Shown: one piece after another, positions 1 to 6,478 of the stretch | Layout: each line of letters begins with the position of its first letter | Numbering within the stretch: the first letter of the stretch is position 1 | NCBI GenBank assembly: GCA_028289725.1 | Contig: JANQOH010000314.1 | Location: 1 to 8,878, forward strand | Length of the DNA: 8,878 nucleotides | Direction of reading: 5' to 3' | Source: Alphaproteobacteria bacterium | Lineage (GTDB): Bacteria > Pseudomonadota > Alphaproteobacteria > UBA7887 | The notes under the pieces: generated by a model | The model's database searches: none | What the model was told of the DNA's origin: nothing | What the model saw: the letters and a program-made list of their open reading frames with translations, nothing else | Translations under genes and position numbers: made by a program

Positions 1-1
1 C

Positions 2-250
2 GAACCGTACGACAATATCCGCGACCGCATCCTGCCGCGTTCGCAGACCTTCACCCGTCTGCATATCGGCCACATCATGCCCGACCCCGTGCTTTGGCAA
101 GCCGGGATGGATTACGTCTTAGGCGCTATCTCCGACGGTTGGCTCGATATTCCGATCGTCGAGCGCTTCCCGATGGAAGACGCGGGCGCGATGCACGAGC
201 GTTTCGAAGCACGCGGCGTTTCCGGCAAGCTGCTCCTGTCCATGGCATGA
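2..250 (+). CDS. Zinc-type/quinone oxidoreductase-like MDR dehydrogenase, C-terminal fragment
   Basis: Frame 2 is open from the window edge to a TGA at 248-250 and gives the last 82 residues of a protein whose start lies upstream. The end, with a short helix reading roughly ...FPMEDAGAMHERFEARGVSGKLLL, matches the usual C-terminus of medium-chain dehydrogenases of the quinone oxidoreductase group: a 'F.leeA..AH..le.r...GKivL' segment that returns to the catalytic domain. Such enzymes reduce quinones or enones with NAD(P)H in the cytoplasm. The Rossmann core and any zinc ligands are outside the window, so cofactor and substrate cannot be judged. It converges on the SDR gene, with 27 bases between the two stop codons and no clear terminator there. 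Family assignment rests on the tail alone. Confidence 0.75.
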   Translation, partial: EPYDNIRDRILPRSQTFTRLHIGHIMPDPVLWQAGMDYVLGAISDGWLDIPIVERFPMEDAGAMHERFEARGVSGKLLLSMA

Positions 251-277
251 AGTCGCGTTGGGCGAGCAGGCAGCCGC

Positions 278-997
278 TCAGATTGCGGTTTCCTTGGGCA
301 CGATCATCATGCGCGGGATGAAGACGTTGGGCGGGCTGGTCAGCATGAACATGACGCACTCCGCGACATCCTTCGGCGTGAGCGGCGTGTCCATGCCACT
401 CGCTTCCTTGGGATGCACGTCCATGTGGTTGTGCAGATCGGTCATCACCAAGCCGGGCTGAAAGCACGAGACTTTCACGTCGGTGTCCGCGAGCTCCATC
501 CGTAAGCCTTCGGTCATCGCCTCGACCGCGTACTTGGTACCGGCATAGGCGCTGGCAATCGGCCGGACCTTGGTGCCTAAAATGCTCGATGTGGTGATCA
601 GGTGCCCGGTGCCTTGGGCGCGAAGATGGCGCGCGAACACGTAGGCCGCGCGAAACGCCGCTTCGACATTAACTCGGACCATGGCGCACATCGCGTCGAT
701 ATCGATCTCGTCGATGCCGCCGCTCGCGAACAGGCCCGCGTTATTTACGAAGATATCGCAGCCGCCGAACTTGTCCTTGGCGGTCGCCAGCAAGTTTTCC
801 GCCGTGTCCGGCAACGCAATGTCGGCGGCGACCGTCACCAAATCGTCGCCCGGCGCATAGGTGGCTAATTTCTTTTCGCTCCGCCCGTTCACCACGACCC
901 GCGCGCCGGCGTCGCGCAGCGCCTCCGCGATGGCGCGCCCTATGCCGCTGCCGGCACCCGTCACCACCGCGACCTTGCCCTCGAGTGACTCAGCCAA
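278..997 (-). CDS. Classical short-chain dehydrogenase/reductase (SDR)
   Basis: This is a 239-residue cytoplasmic NAD(P)(H)-dependent oxidoreductase of typical SDR length. Visible motifs are the TGAGSGIG nucleotide-binding loop (residues 13-20), Asp59 in the adenine-binding region, NNAG (85-88), Asn110, catalytic Ser138 and the YAGTK pair Tyr151/Lys155, followed by a PGLVMTDL segment after the active site. Arg39 after the second strand, with no acidic residue there, suggests NADP(H); this is inferred. The C-terminal IPRMMIVP pattern recalls YdfG-like/3-hydroxy-acid SDRs, but the substrate is not determined. The start chosen is a TTG at 995-997, because GGAGG lies 8 bases upstream and the protein then begins MAESLEGKVAVVTG, as SDRs usually do. 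A TTG at 1019-1021 would add eight residues and has no comparable ribosome site. It is transcribed away from the NHL gene. Confidence 0.93.
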   Translation of the reverse strand: MAESLEGKVAVVTGAGSGIGRAIAEALRDAGARVVVNGRSEKKLATYAPGDDLVTVAADIALPDTAENLLATAKDKFGGCDIFVNNAGLFASGGIDEIDIDAMCAMVRVNVEAAFRAAYVFARHLRAQGTGHLITTSSILGTKVRPIASAYAGTKYAVEAMTEGLRMELADTDVKVSCFQPGLVMTDLHNHMDVHPKEASGMDTPLTPKDVAECVMFMLTSPPNVFIPRMMIVPKETAI

Positions 998-1005
998 TTC
1001 TCCGC

Positions 1006-1010
1006 CCTCC
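1006..1010 (-). promoter_or_regulatory. Ribosome binding site deciding the SDR start
   Basis: GGAGG on the minus strand, 8 bases before the TTG at 995-997. It supports that TTG over the upstream TTG at 1019-1021. Confidence 0.6.
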
Positions 1011-1044
1011 CGTTCGTCCAATTCTCATTCGAAATTCGGCCCGC

Positions 1045-1072
1045 ACTATACACGGCGATCAGCGTCGACCAA
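1045..1072 (-). promoter_or_regulatory. Candidate sigma70-type promoter for the SDR gene
   Basis: On the minus strand, TTGGTC (1067-1072) is followed after 16 bases by TATAGT (1045-1050). The -10 box matches the consensus at five of six bases; the -35 box matches only its TTG. Transcription would begin about 40 bases before the SDR start codon, leaving a short leader. The surrounding 998-1244 stretch is the divergent spacer between the SDR and NHL genes. I found no equally good promoter facing the NHL gene. Confidence 0.35.
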
Positions 1073-1244
1073 CGTCCGATGCCCGAAATGTTCATGGTCC
1101 GCTTTCGTCCCGGGCCCGGCCACGTTTGGCGGCAGGCGGGGATCGGGATAGATTGCGGCTTCGACATGGAGCCACGGCAATTCGGTCACTCCCGAGCGAT
1201 GCGGACGCGGCTCGTATGACGCATTTCTGGGGTCAAGGAATATG

Positions 1245-2102
1245 ATGGCACGTCTCGCGCTCCTGGTTCTGTTCACCCTATGCGGCTTATCGGCGCAGGC
1301 TCAGGACCTACGCGTGGAGTTTCTCGGCGCGAGCGATGTTGAGCTTGATAATCCGCACGATCTCAAGCTGTCGCCAGACGGGCAGCATTTGTATGTCTCT
1401 GACGTTGGAAACGATCGTGTCGTAATTCTGGATCCCGAAAGCCTAGCTTTGATCACGACATTTGGATCCGATCACCAGGACGGCACGCACGATGTCGATT
1501 TTGATGCCGAAGGCCGCGCCTATGTCGCCGACACCCACAACAACCGGGTGACGATCTATGACGTGGACGGCGAGACGGCGGTCCTGATTGGCGAACTTTC
1601 GGATCGGGTTCGCGGTCCCGAGGGCGTGTTGGTGCATTCGAACGGCCGGGTTTACGTGGCGGGCGCTTGGTCGGACAACCTTGTGGTCTATGAGGACGGC
1701 GCGGTCGTAGGCGAGCTAACGGAACTCTCTTCACCGCATGATGTGGAAATTGCACCGGGCGGCGATATTTGGCTCGCCGATTCTGGGCATGACCGAATGC
1801 TGCTGTTGTCGCCGGACCTTGACATCAAAAAGGAGCTGAAGGGATCACCTTATGACTTCGATGGTGTTCGTTATCAGGATGTGTTGGCGGACGGCACGCT
1901 GATCGCGGCGGACAAGAACAATCACGTAGTCAAAATCATCGGCCCAGACGGCGATGTGCAGCTTGTCATAGGGACCGGGCGTTCGGGGGAAGGCGAGAAC
2001 ATATTTCGGACGCCGGAAGGCATTGAGGTGAGGGGTGACACGCTCTGGATCGCCGACTCCGGAAATGATCGCGTGGTGAAATATGCCATTCACCGCCCCT
2101 AA
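1245..2102 (+). CDS. Exported NHL-repeat beta-propeller protein
   Basis: This 285-residue protein has a cleavable Sec signal (charged start, hydrophobic core at residues 4-15, AQA cleavage site after Ala19), so it is probably periplasmic or secreted. The Cys in the signal does not form a lipobox. The remainder is built from six NHL-type units with the pattern P-(H/E)-(D/G)-(L/V/I)...(P/A)-(D/E/G)-G...(Y/W)-(V/L/I)-AD-(S/T)-x-N/H-(D/N)-R-V, best seen at DVGNDRV, DTHNNRV, DSGHDRM and DSGNDRV. Six units would close one propeller. NHL propellers act as binding platforms or as hydrolase/lyase scaffolds; no catalytic residues can be assigned here. ATG codons at 1242 and 1245 are adjacent. The second is preferred because AAGGA (1235-1239) is then 5 bases away rather than 2. 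Its last 20 bases overlap the next gene, so the two are probably translated together. Confidence 0.88.
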   Translation: MARLALLVLFTLCGLSAQAQDLRVEFLGASDVELDNPHDLKLSPDGQHLYVSDVGNDRVVILDPESLALITTFGSDHQDGTHDVDFDAEGRAYVADTHNNRVTIYDVDGETAVLIGELSDRVRGPEGVLVHSNGRVYVAGAWSDNLVVYEDGAVVGELTELSSPHDVEIAPGGDIWLADSGHDRMLLLSPDLDIKKELKGSPYDFDGVRYQDVLADGTLIAADKNNHVVKIIGPDGDVQLVIGTGRSGEGENIFRTPEGIEVRGDTLWIADSGNDRVVKYAIHRP

Positions 2103-2874
2103 GTCCGGGCCATTCCGCCTATTCTACCACCCGGCGAGCAGCGCCTCGATGCGGGTCACGCTCTATTTGCGGTGTGGCGGCGTGCCGTCATCGCTCGTCG
2201 AATTGGTGAGCACCGGCCTCGCAACGGATCATCGCGGCATTCTCGTCTTCACCATGCCCGAGGGAGATCCGGAGACCGAGAAAGTCGGCACCACGGATCT
2301 GACCGCGTTCAATCCGGAAGGTCGCATTCCAATTTTGTTGCTGCCTGATGGCCGGAAAATGACGCAATCCGGCCCGATCGTCGACTTCATCGAAGACTGC
2401 CTGGACCACGGCACCGGCATGCTGCCAGACGATCCCTGGCTGCGGGCCGAAGTGCGCCGCATCATGTGGATCATCGCCGCCGACACGCAGCCTTATCAAA
2501 ACATCCCGTTCATCATTCAGGCGATGGGGGAGTGGGGCATGGTGAAAGCGGCACCGACGGTTCACCCGTTGCGGCTTCATTTCATTCGCCGTGAATTTGG
2601 AGCTCTGGAAACGATTTTGGCGCAATGCGCCGGCCGTTTTGCGGTTGGCGACAAAATCACCCACGCGGACTGTTTCCTCTTGCCTCAAATCCGCAATGCA
2701 CTGCTTGCCGGAATCAACCTCGCCGACGAATTCCCGACCATGGCGCGGGTCTGGGAAAACTTGCTCGTCGTGCACGAGGTTAAAGCTGTTCTCGACGAGG
2801 CCGGCGGCGTCGTCCAACCGCTCGCCTTCGACGCCGAGAAGTTTGAAGTCTATGCCAACATGCCGGGCCGATAA
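2083..2874 (+). CDS. Glutathione S-transferase family protein, zeta-class (maleylacetoacetate isomerase)-like
   Basis: A 263-residue cytosolic protein with a thioredoxin-fold N-terminal domain and an all-helical C-terminal domain. Zeta-class marks are SSASMRV (19-25, the SSxxxRV active-site motif with the activating serine), the NPEGRIP cis-proline loop (77-83), TQS (94-96, glutathione gamma-glutamyl contact) and AADTQPYQN (132-140), close to the zeta 'ACDIQPLQN' helix. GDKITHAD (189-196) is the conserved N-capping box. It is about 50 residues longer than a normal MaiA: roughly ten extra at the N-terminus, about 14 between strand 2 and the cis-Pro loop, and a longer tail. The usual aromatic residue before RV is Met23, and the following helix diverges (RVTLYL rather than RVRIAL). 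It may therefore not be a true maleylacetoacetate isomerase; no tyrosine-catabolism genes are adjacent. The ATG lies within the NHL gene, 20 bases before that gene's end, with only a weak GGTG ribosome site, suggesting translational coupling. The next in-frame ATG (2149) would remove the SSA motif. Confidence 0.85.
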   Translation: MPFTAPKSGPFRLFYHPASSASMRVTLYLRCGGVPSSLVELVSTGLATDHRGILVFTMPEGDPETEKVGTTDLTAFNPEGRIPILLLPDGRKMTQSGPIVDFIEDCLDHGTGMLPDDPWLRAEVRRIMWIIAADTQPYQNIPFIIQAMGEWGMVKAAPTVHPLRLHFIRREFGALETILAQCAGRFAVGDKITHADCFLLPQIRNALLAGINLADEFPTMARVWENLLVVHEVKAVLDEAGGVVQPLAFDAEKFEVYANMPGR

Positions 2875-2925
2875 CGGGCGATCGCGTCGGTCAAGGTTCG
2901 CCCAGCGGCGGTTCGTCCGAGCCTT

Positions 2926-3975
2926 CTAGTCGAACGTCACAAATACGCCTTTGCCGGTCTTCGCCTGATCGAACAGGTCGTAAGCCTCAGCCGCCTGATC
3001 GATCTCCCACTGATGCGTGAAGATTTTGTCCAAGGCGATTTTGCGGTCGGCGAGGAATCGGGCACAGTCGGCCAAGATGGTTTTCGAGAAAGTCCAATGC
3101 CCGACAATGTTCGACTGCCTGAAGATGAGATCGGGCATGACGTCGATTTGCAGTTCGCCGCCGATGCCGACCATGCAGGCAGTGCCCCAGATGCGCGTCG
3201 AGCGCACGGCCGCGCGCCGGGCTTCGACGGAGGATGTGCAGTCGACCGTTTTGTCCGCGCCCTCGCCGTGCGTGAGATCCATGATGGCGTCGACGGCGTC
3301 GGTTTCGCTCGGGTCGATCGCCACATCAGCGCCCCAATCGAGCGCGAGTTGCCGACGCTCCTCAGACACTTCGACGGCGATGACCCGGGCGCCCATCTCC
3401 ACCGCCAATAGAGTCGCCGATAGGCCGACCGGTCCCTGGCCGAACACCGCGATGGTCTCGTCGCCTTCGAGACCAATGCGTTTCAAGGCGCCATAGGCTG
3501 TGCCCGTACCACACGCAATCGCAGCGCCGGCTGGGAACGACACCTCTTCAGGCAACGGCACCAGCGAATGCGCCGCGACTTGCATATATTTCGCATGCGC
3601 CCCGTGGCCGCCATAGCCGTAGGCGACCGCGCCGTCCAGGCACATTTGCGTCCAGCCGGTCTGGCAGTGGCGGCAAACGCCGCAACCGTCATAGTGATGG
3701 TCCATCACCCGGTCGCCGACCTTGGCTTCCGACTCGCTGATTGCGGAGCCGACCGCGACGACGACGCCGCAGGGTTCGTGACCCGCGATGACCGGGCCAT
3801 CGATCTTTTGGACGCCGACCGGCACGCGGCCCTCCGGGCTGCGGTAAGCGCCGAGATCCGTGCCGCACATTCCGGAGGCCTTGATCTCCAAAACCACATC
3901 GCGCGGTCCCGGCGTCGGGTCCGGGAAATTCATAACATCCAGCGTGCGGTTCCCGGTAAACGTAATGCCCTTCAT
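2926..3975 (-). CDS. Zinc-dependent medium-chain alcohol dehydrogenase
   Basis: A 349-residue NAD(P)-dependent polyol/alcohol dehydrogenase of usual MDR length. Catalytic zinc ligands are Cys37 (GMCGTD), His66-Glu67 (GHEP) and, probably, Cys155. The structural zinc lobe is complete: Cys98, Cys101, Cys104 and Cys112 with the classic C-x2-C-x2-C-x7-C spacing. The Rossmann motif GQGPVG lies at 179-184, and Glu202 at the end of the next strand points to NAD+ over NADP+ (inference). The overall pattern is like sorbitol/threonine dehydrogenase relatives, but the substrate is unknown. The start is ATG at 3973-3975, with GGAGG six bases upstream; a TTG directly before it would leave only three bases. 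It is the last gene of a minus-strand run, 50 bases after the PanE-like gene, and converges on the GST gene with 51 bases between stop codons. Confidence 0.93.
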   Translation of the reverse strand: MKGITFTGNRTLDVMNFPDPTPGPRDVVLEIKASGMCGTDLGAYRSPEGRVPVGVQKIDGPVIAGHEPCGVVVAVGSAISESEAKVGDRVMDHHYDGCGVCRHCQTGWTQMCLDGAVAYGYGGHGAHAKYMQVAAHSLVPLPEEVSFPAGAAIACGTGTAYGALKRIGLEGDETIAVFGQGPVGLSATLLAVEMGARVIAVEVSEERRQLALDWGADVAIDPSETDAVDAIMDLTHGEGADKTVDCTSSVEARRAAVRSTRIWGTACMVGIGGELQIDVMPDLIFRQSNIVGHWTFSKTILADCARFLADRKIALDKIFTHQWEIDQAAEAYDLFDQAKTGKGVFVTFD

Positions 3976-3981
3976 CAACTG

Positions 3982-3986
3982 CCTCC
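3982..3986 (-). promoter_or_regulatory. Ribosome binding site deciding the alcohol dehydrogenase start
   Basis: GGAGG on the minus strand, six bases from the ATG at 3973-3975. It favours that ATG over the TTG immediately before it. Confidence 0.6.
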
Positions 3987-4025
3987 CAAAGTCTTGTCGC
4001 CCGCACGTCGGTGGAGAAGTCCCGG

Positions 4026-4970
4026 TTAACCGGCGCTGCCAGGACCTGCGGCGAAACCGGCTTCCCGCTCTCGTACGATCGCGCTCAGCGTCTCGTTATA
4101 GGGTGTGGGAATGCCATGCCGGTCACCAAGAACAGGGACCATACCGTTAATCGCATCAATCTCGGAGGGACGTTCCGCCAAGTGATCCAACAGCATGGAC
4201 GGGCGGGCGTCCGGCATCCGTTCGCCGAAGGCCGTCACATACGCGTCCACGTTATCGAAATCGAACGCGATATTTTCCGCCAAGCCAACAGCATAGGCTT
4301 CACGCGCACAGCCCTTCGCAATCGCCCACCACGCCGGCGTGCCCATCACCTCGCCAATCGTCCGGCGGAGCGCAGTACATGGCGCACTAAACGCGACGTT
4401 GCAGACGAACTTTTCCCAGATCAACTGGTCGATGTTTTCGAAGGCCTTCACGTTGAATCCGGCGCTTTGCCAAACCTCCGCGAGACGCTCCAGCCGTTCG
4501 GTCATGCCGCCCTGCATTTCGCCGATGCGGATCATGGCCATCGCATTGTGGTGCACGTGGCCGGGCCCCTTCATCGAAGCGCCGAACCCCTGCGCCACGC
4601 CGAGCAGCACATTCTCCACCGGCATGTGCTCGGCGATACGCTCACCGGCGCCGAGACCATTCTGGATGGTAAGCACCAACGTCTCCGGCCCCATCAACGG
4701 CGCGATCGCCCGCGCGGCCGAGCCCACGCCGGATGCCTTGGTGGCGATGATGTAGAGATCGCAGTCACCGGCGTCGGCCAGGTCGGTCGTGGCGTGGATC
4801 GCTTTGACCACGCGGTCGCCGCTCGCGCCTTCGACACGGAGCCCGCTTTGGTTCATTGCCTCGACATGCTCGCGCCAGAGGTCGACCGCCCAGACCTCGT
4901 TCCCGGCGTCGGCGAGCAAGCCCGCATAGACCGAGCCCATGGCGCCGGTGCCGATTACGGCAATCTTCAT
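4026..4970 (-). CDS. 2-dehydropantoate 2-reductase (ketopantoate reductase) family protein, PanE/ApbA-like
   Basis: A 314-residue cytoplasmic oxidoreductase. The family reaction is NADPH-dependent reduction of 2-dehydropantoate to pantoate, but many paralogues act on other 2-keto acids. The N-terminal Rossmann domain begins directly with MKIAVIGTGAMGS (GxGxxG at 7-12). Expected active-site residues are present: Lys78 (TKASG), Asn104 (QNG), Lys187 and Asn191 (WEKFVCN), and Glu270 in the SEIDAING motif (269-276). Strand 2 ends in Asp30 (VDLW), where NADPH-using PanE proteins usually have a basic or neutral residue, so NADH use is possible. The ATG at 4968-4970 has GGAGG six bases upstream; the open frame continues 44 codons further, but only into sequence overlapping the upstream dctP gene. 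Lying between a TRAP binding protein (44-base gap) and an alcohol dehydrogenase (50-base gap), it is more likely catabolic than the housekeeping pantothenate enzyme. Length and motifs are intact. Confidence 0.9.
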   Translation of the reverse strand: MKIAVIGTGAMGSVYAGLLADAGNEVWAVDLWREHVEAMNQSGLRVEGASGDRVVKAIHATTDLADAGDCDLYIIATKASGVGSAARAIAPLMGPETLVLTIQNGLGAGERIAEHMPVENVLLGVAQGFGASMKGPGHVHHNAMAMIRIGEMQGGMTERLERLAEVWQSAGFNVKAFENIDQLIWEKFVCNVAFSAPCTALRRTIGEVMGTPAWWAIAKGCAREAYAVGLAENIAFDFDNVDAYVTAFGERMPDARPSMLLDHLAERPSEIDAINGMVPVLGDRHGIPTPYNETLSAIVREREAGFAAGPGSAG

Positions 4971-4976
4971 GGCATC

Positions 4977-4981
4977 CCTCC
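4977..4981 (-). promoter_or_regulatory. Ribosome binding site deciding the PanE-like start
   Basis: GGAGG on the minus strand, six bases before the ATG at 4968-4970. It shows that translation starts at MKIAVIG rather than at upstream in-frame codons inside the dctP 3' end. Confidence 0.65.
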
Positions 4982-5014
4982 CTCGACTTCGGTACGTGCC
5001 GATCCGAAAGCCGC

Positions 5015-6157
5015 TTACGACGACGCCAAGGCACGGTCCTCCATGAAACCGCCTTCCGCGAAGGGCGCACGGCTGATGGCCTGTTGCCGGAATGCGGACC
5101 AACTATCGTAGATGCGTTTCGCCAACTCGCCCTCGTTCGCGGTTTCGCTCGCCACGGCAAGCCCGGCGTCATAGGCCGCTTTCACGACGTCCTCCGGGAA
5201 TCGCGAAATCTGCACGCCGTGCTGTTCGACGAGCACCGCCTGCGACTCGTTATGGCCGGCGCTGAACTCGGCCAGCATGTAGCCGGTTTCGGCCATGCAA
5301 GCCGCTTCGACGATCAATTGGAGATCCGCCGACAAGGCGTCGAATTTTTCTTTGTTGACGAAAGCCTCGATGCCGCCGTTCGGCTCGTGAAATCCGGGGC
5401 CATAGTAAAATTTGGCGATCTTGTGAAAACCGAACGCCAGGTCGTTGTACGGGCCGACCCATTCGGTCGCGTCGATCACGCCCGACTGCAATGCGGGCAT
5501 GATTTCGCCGCCCGGCAAATTGACCGCGGTGCCGCCTAAACGGTTGACTACCTCGGCGCCGAAACCCGGGATCCGCATCTTGAGGCCCTTGAAGTCGTCG
5601 ACGCTCTTGATTTCGCGCTGAAACCAGCCGCCCATTTGGACGCCGGTGGCGCCGGCCATGAACGGTTTCAGGCCGAAGCCGCCATAAAGCTCATCCCACA
5701 AAGCCTGGCCGCCGCCGTGGTGAATCCAGCCGGTATGCTCTTGATGGGTCATGCCGCTTGGCACCGTGCTGAAAAACGGCGCGCTCTTATGCTTTGCAAC
5801 CCAATAGACTGCCGCGGCATGCGCCATTTCGGCCGTGCCGTCGCGCACCGCGTCGAAGGCCTCGAAGGCGGGGACCAGTTCGCCGGCCGCAAAGAGTTTC
5901 ACCGTCAGCCGCCCGTCGGACATTTGCGTGATCCGGTCGGCAATGCGCTGCGCGCCCGTCCCCAGACCGGGAAAGTTTTTCGGCCAAGTCGTCACCATGC
6001 GCCATTCCTGCGCCCCGCTATTGATCGCGGGCGCCTGGCTGGGCGCTTCGGCGGTTCCGGAGTCGATCGATGGCGACGTGCGAGACGTCGCGGCGTAGGT
6101 GGCGGCGGCGCCGACGGCCACGCCGGCCGCCCCCGCAATAAAGTCTCGGCGTTTCAT
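5015..6157 (-). CDS. TRAP transporter periplasmic solute-binding protein, DctP/TakP family
   Basis: A 380-residue substrate-binding protein of a tripartite ATP-independent periplasmic transporter. It starts with a twin-arginine-like signal (KRRDFIAGAAG, residues 2-12) and a short hydrophobic stretch. A Ser/Ala/Pro-rich linker follows to about residue 50, so export by Tat or an uncleaved anchor is likely. The mature part has the DctP pattern: WPKNFPGLG (58-66), LVPAFEAFDAVRDGTAEM (94-111), GVQMGGWF (172-179), KMRIPG with Arg195, the carboxylate-binding arginine of the family, then ALQSGVIDATEWVGP (222-236) and HEP (257-259). Gln174, Arg195, Trp233 and Glu258 fall at spacings that, from memory, match the sodium/keto-acid site of TakP, so 2-keto acids are favoured ligands (inference). 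No DctQ or DctM membrane subunit is in the window. The ATG at 6155-6157 is preceded by GAGAGG. It is first in the run leading to the PanE-like and alcohol dehydrogenase genes, and is transcribed away from the dehydratase gene. Confidence 0.93.
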   Translation of the reverse strand: MKRRDFIAGAAGVAVGAAATYAATSRTSPSIDSGTAEAPSQAPAINSGAQEWRMVTTWPKNFPGLGTGAQRIADRITQMSDGRLTVKLFAAGELVPAFEAFDAVRDGTAEMAHAAAVYWVAKHKSAPFFSTVPSGMTHQEHTGWIHHGGGQALWDELYGGFGLKPFMAGATGVQMGGWFQREIKSVDDFKGLKMRIPGFGAEVVNRLGGTAVNLPGGEIMPALQSGVIDATEWVGPYNDLAFGFHKIAKFYYGPGFHEPNGGIEAFVNKEKFDALSADLQLIVEAACMAETGYMLAEFSAGHNESQAVLVEQHGVQISRFPEDVVKAAYDAGLAVASETANEGELAKRIYDSWSAFRQQAISRAPFAEGGFMEDRALASS

Positions 6158-6335
6158 GACTGCATACCTCTCAAGGCGAAAGTGACCGCGCTGTTATCCC
6201 GGCCGCGCCAAAATCGCAAGGGGGACCGCGGCTCGGCTTTGATCGATGCCGTCCAGCACAAGACGATAAGTTGGCGTACGGTTTCTTCCAAGCACACGCC
6301 CCTATGGCGGCGTTTGGCCGTCCCATTCGCAGAAT

Positions 6336-6375
6336 GCAAGCCTGATGGCCGACTTTATGCGCGAATTCGGCTTGC
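6336..6375. repeat. Widely spaced inverted repeat in the control region
   Basis: GCAAGCC (6336-6342) and its perfect complement GGCTTGC (6369-6375) are separated by 26 bases; arm starts are 33 bp apart, about three helical turns. They could be paired operator half-sites or chance; the loop is too long for a good hairpin. Confidence 0.3.
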
Positions 6376-6408
6376 GAAACGGCAGCGGACAAGGCATCAC
6401 ACGCGTTG

Positions 6409-6428
6409 CGGGATCACGCGCGATCCCG
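6409..6428. promoter_or_regulatory. 20-bp near-perfect palindrome, candidate operator
   Basis: CGGGATCACGCGCGATCCCG pairs with its own complement at nine of ten position pairs; the single mismatch is A6416 against C6421. The outer seven bases of each arm are perfect. It lies 50 bases before the GTG start of the ilvD-like gene, in the spacer shared with the divergent TRAP operon, and partly overlaps a possible -35 box (6406-6411). This placement is typical of a dimeric repressor site. As RNA it could also form a 7-bp stem with a six-base loop, but no T-run follows, so a terminator is unlikely. Confidence 0.45.
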
Positions 6429-6466
6429 ACTTATTCAACGGACACCTCAAGAAGACCAAATCTCGC

Positions 6467-6470
6467 GGAG
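6467..6470 (+). promoter_or_regulatory. Ribosome binding site deciding the ilvD-like start
   Basis: GGAG sits eight bases before the GTG at 6479-6481. It sets the start at GTG although the frame stays open for over 800 bases upstream, antisense to the TRAP gene. Confidence 0.6.
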
Positions 6471-6478
6471 AGTCAGTC

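Larger units (their letters stand above)
6158..6478. promoter_or_regulatory. Divergent intergenic control region between dctP-type and ilvD-like genes
   Basis: These 321 bases hold no convincing gene; the open frames crossing them lack ribosome sites or are out-of-phase shadows. Both flanking genes start from it, so it must carry their promoters. On the minus strand, TTGCGA (6214-6219) and GATAAC (6193-6198) are separated by 15 bases, a weak, tight-spaced promoter candidate for the TRAP gene. On the plus strand, TTGCGG (6406-6411) could be a -35 box, with a poor -10 around 6429-6436. Two inverted repeats lie within it: the 20-bp palindrome at 6409-6428 and a wider pair at 6336-6375. No regulator gene is present in the window. 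Confidence 0.5.

Noticed and set aside
1242..1244. First ATG as start of the NHL gene
   Set aside because: It would be only two bases from the AAGGA ribosome site; the adjacent ATG at 1245 has normal spacing. The product differs by one Met.
1257..1290. Lipobox in the NHL protein signal peptide
   Set aside because: The residues before the Cys are T-L, not a Gly/Ala/Ser at -1; an AQA signal peptidase I site fits better.
2188..2817. 209-codon minus-strand open frame opposite the GST gene
   Set aside because: No family pattern; the plus strand encodes clear GST motifs.
2876..2903. Possible terminator between the convergent GST and alcohol dehydrogenase genes
   Set aside because: GGGCGA/TCGCCC gives only a 6-bp stem with a 16-base loop and no T-run on either strand.
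4011..5111. 366-codon plus-strand open frame opposite the PanE-like gene
   Set aside because: Arg/His/Ala-rich shadow translation typical of GC-rich DNA; the opposite strand has complete PanE motifs.
5636..6478. Long in-frame upstream extension of the dehydratase frame (the frame is open from 5636 to 8347)
   Set aside because: It lies antisense to the clear TRAP binding protein gene and resembles no family; the dehydratase homology and a ribosome site begin at the GTG at 6479.
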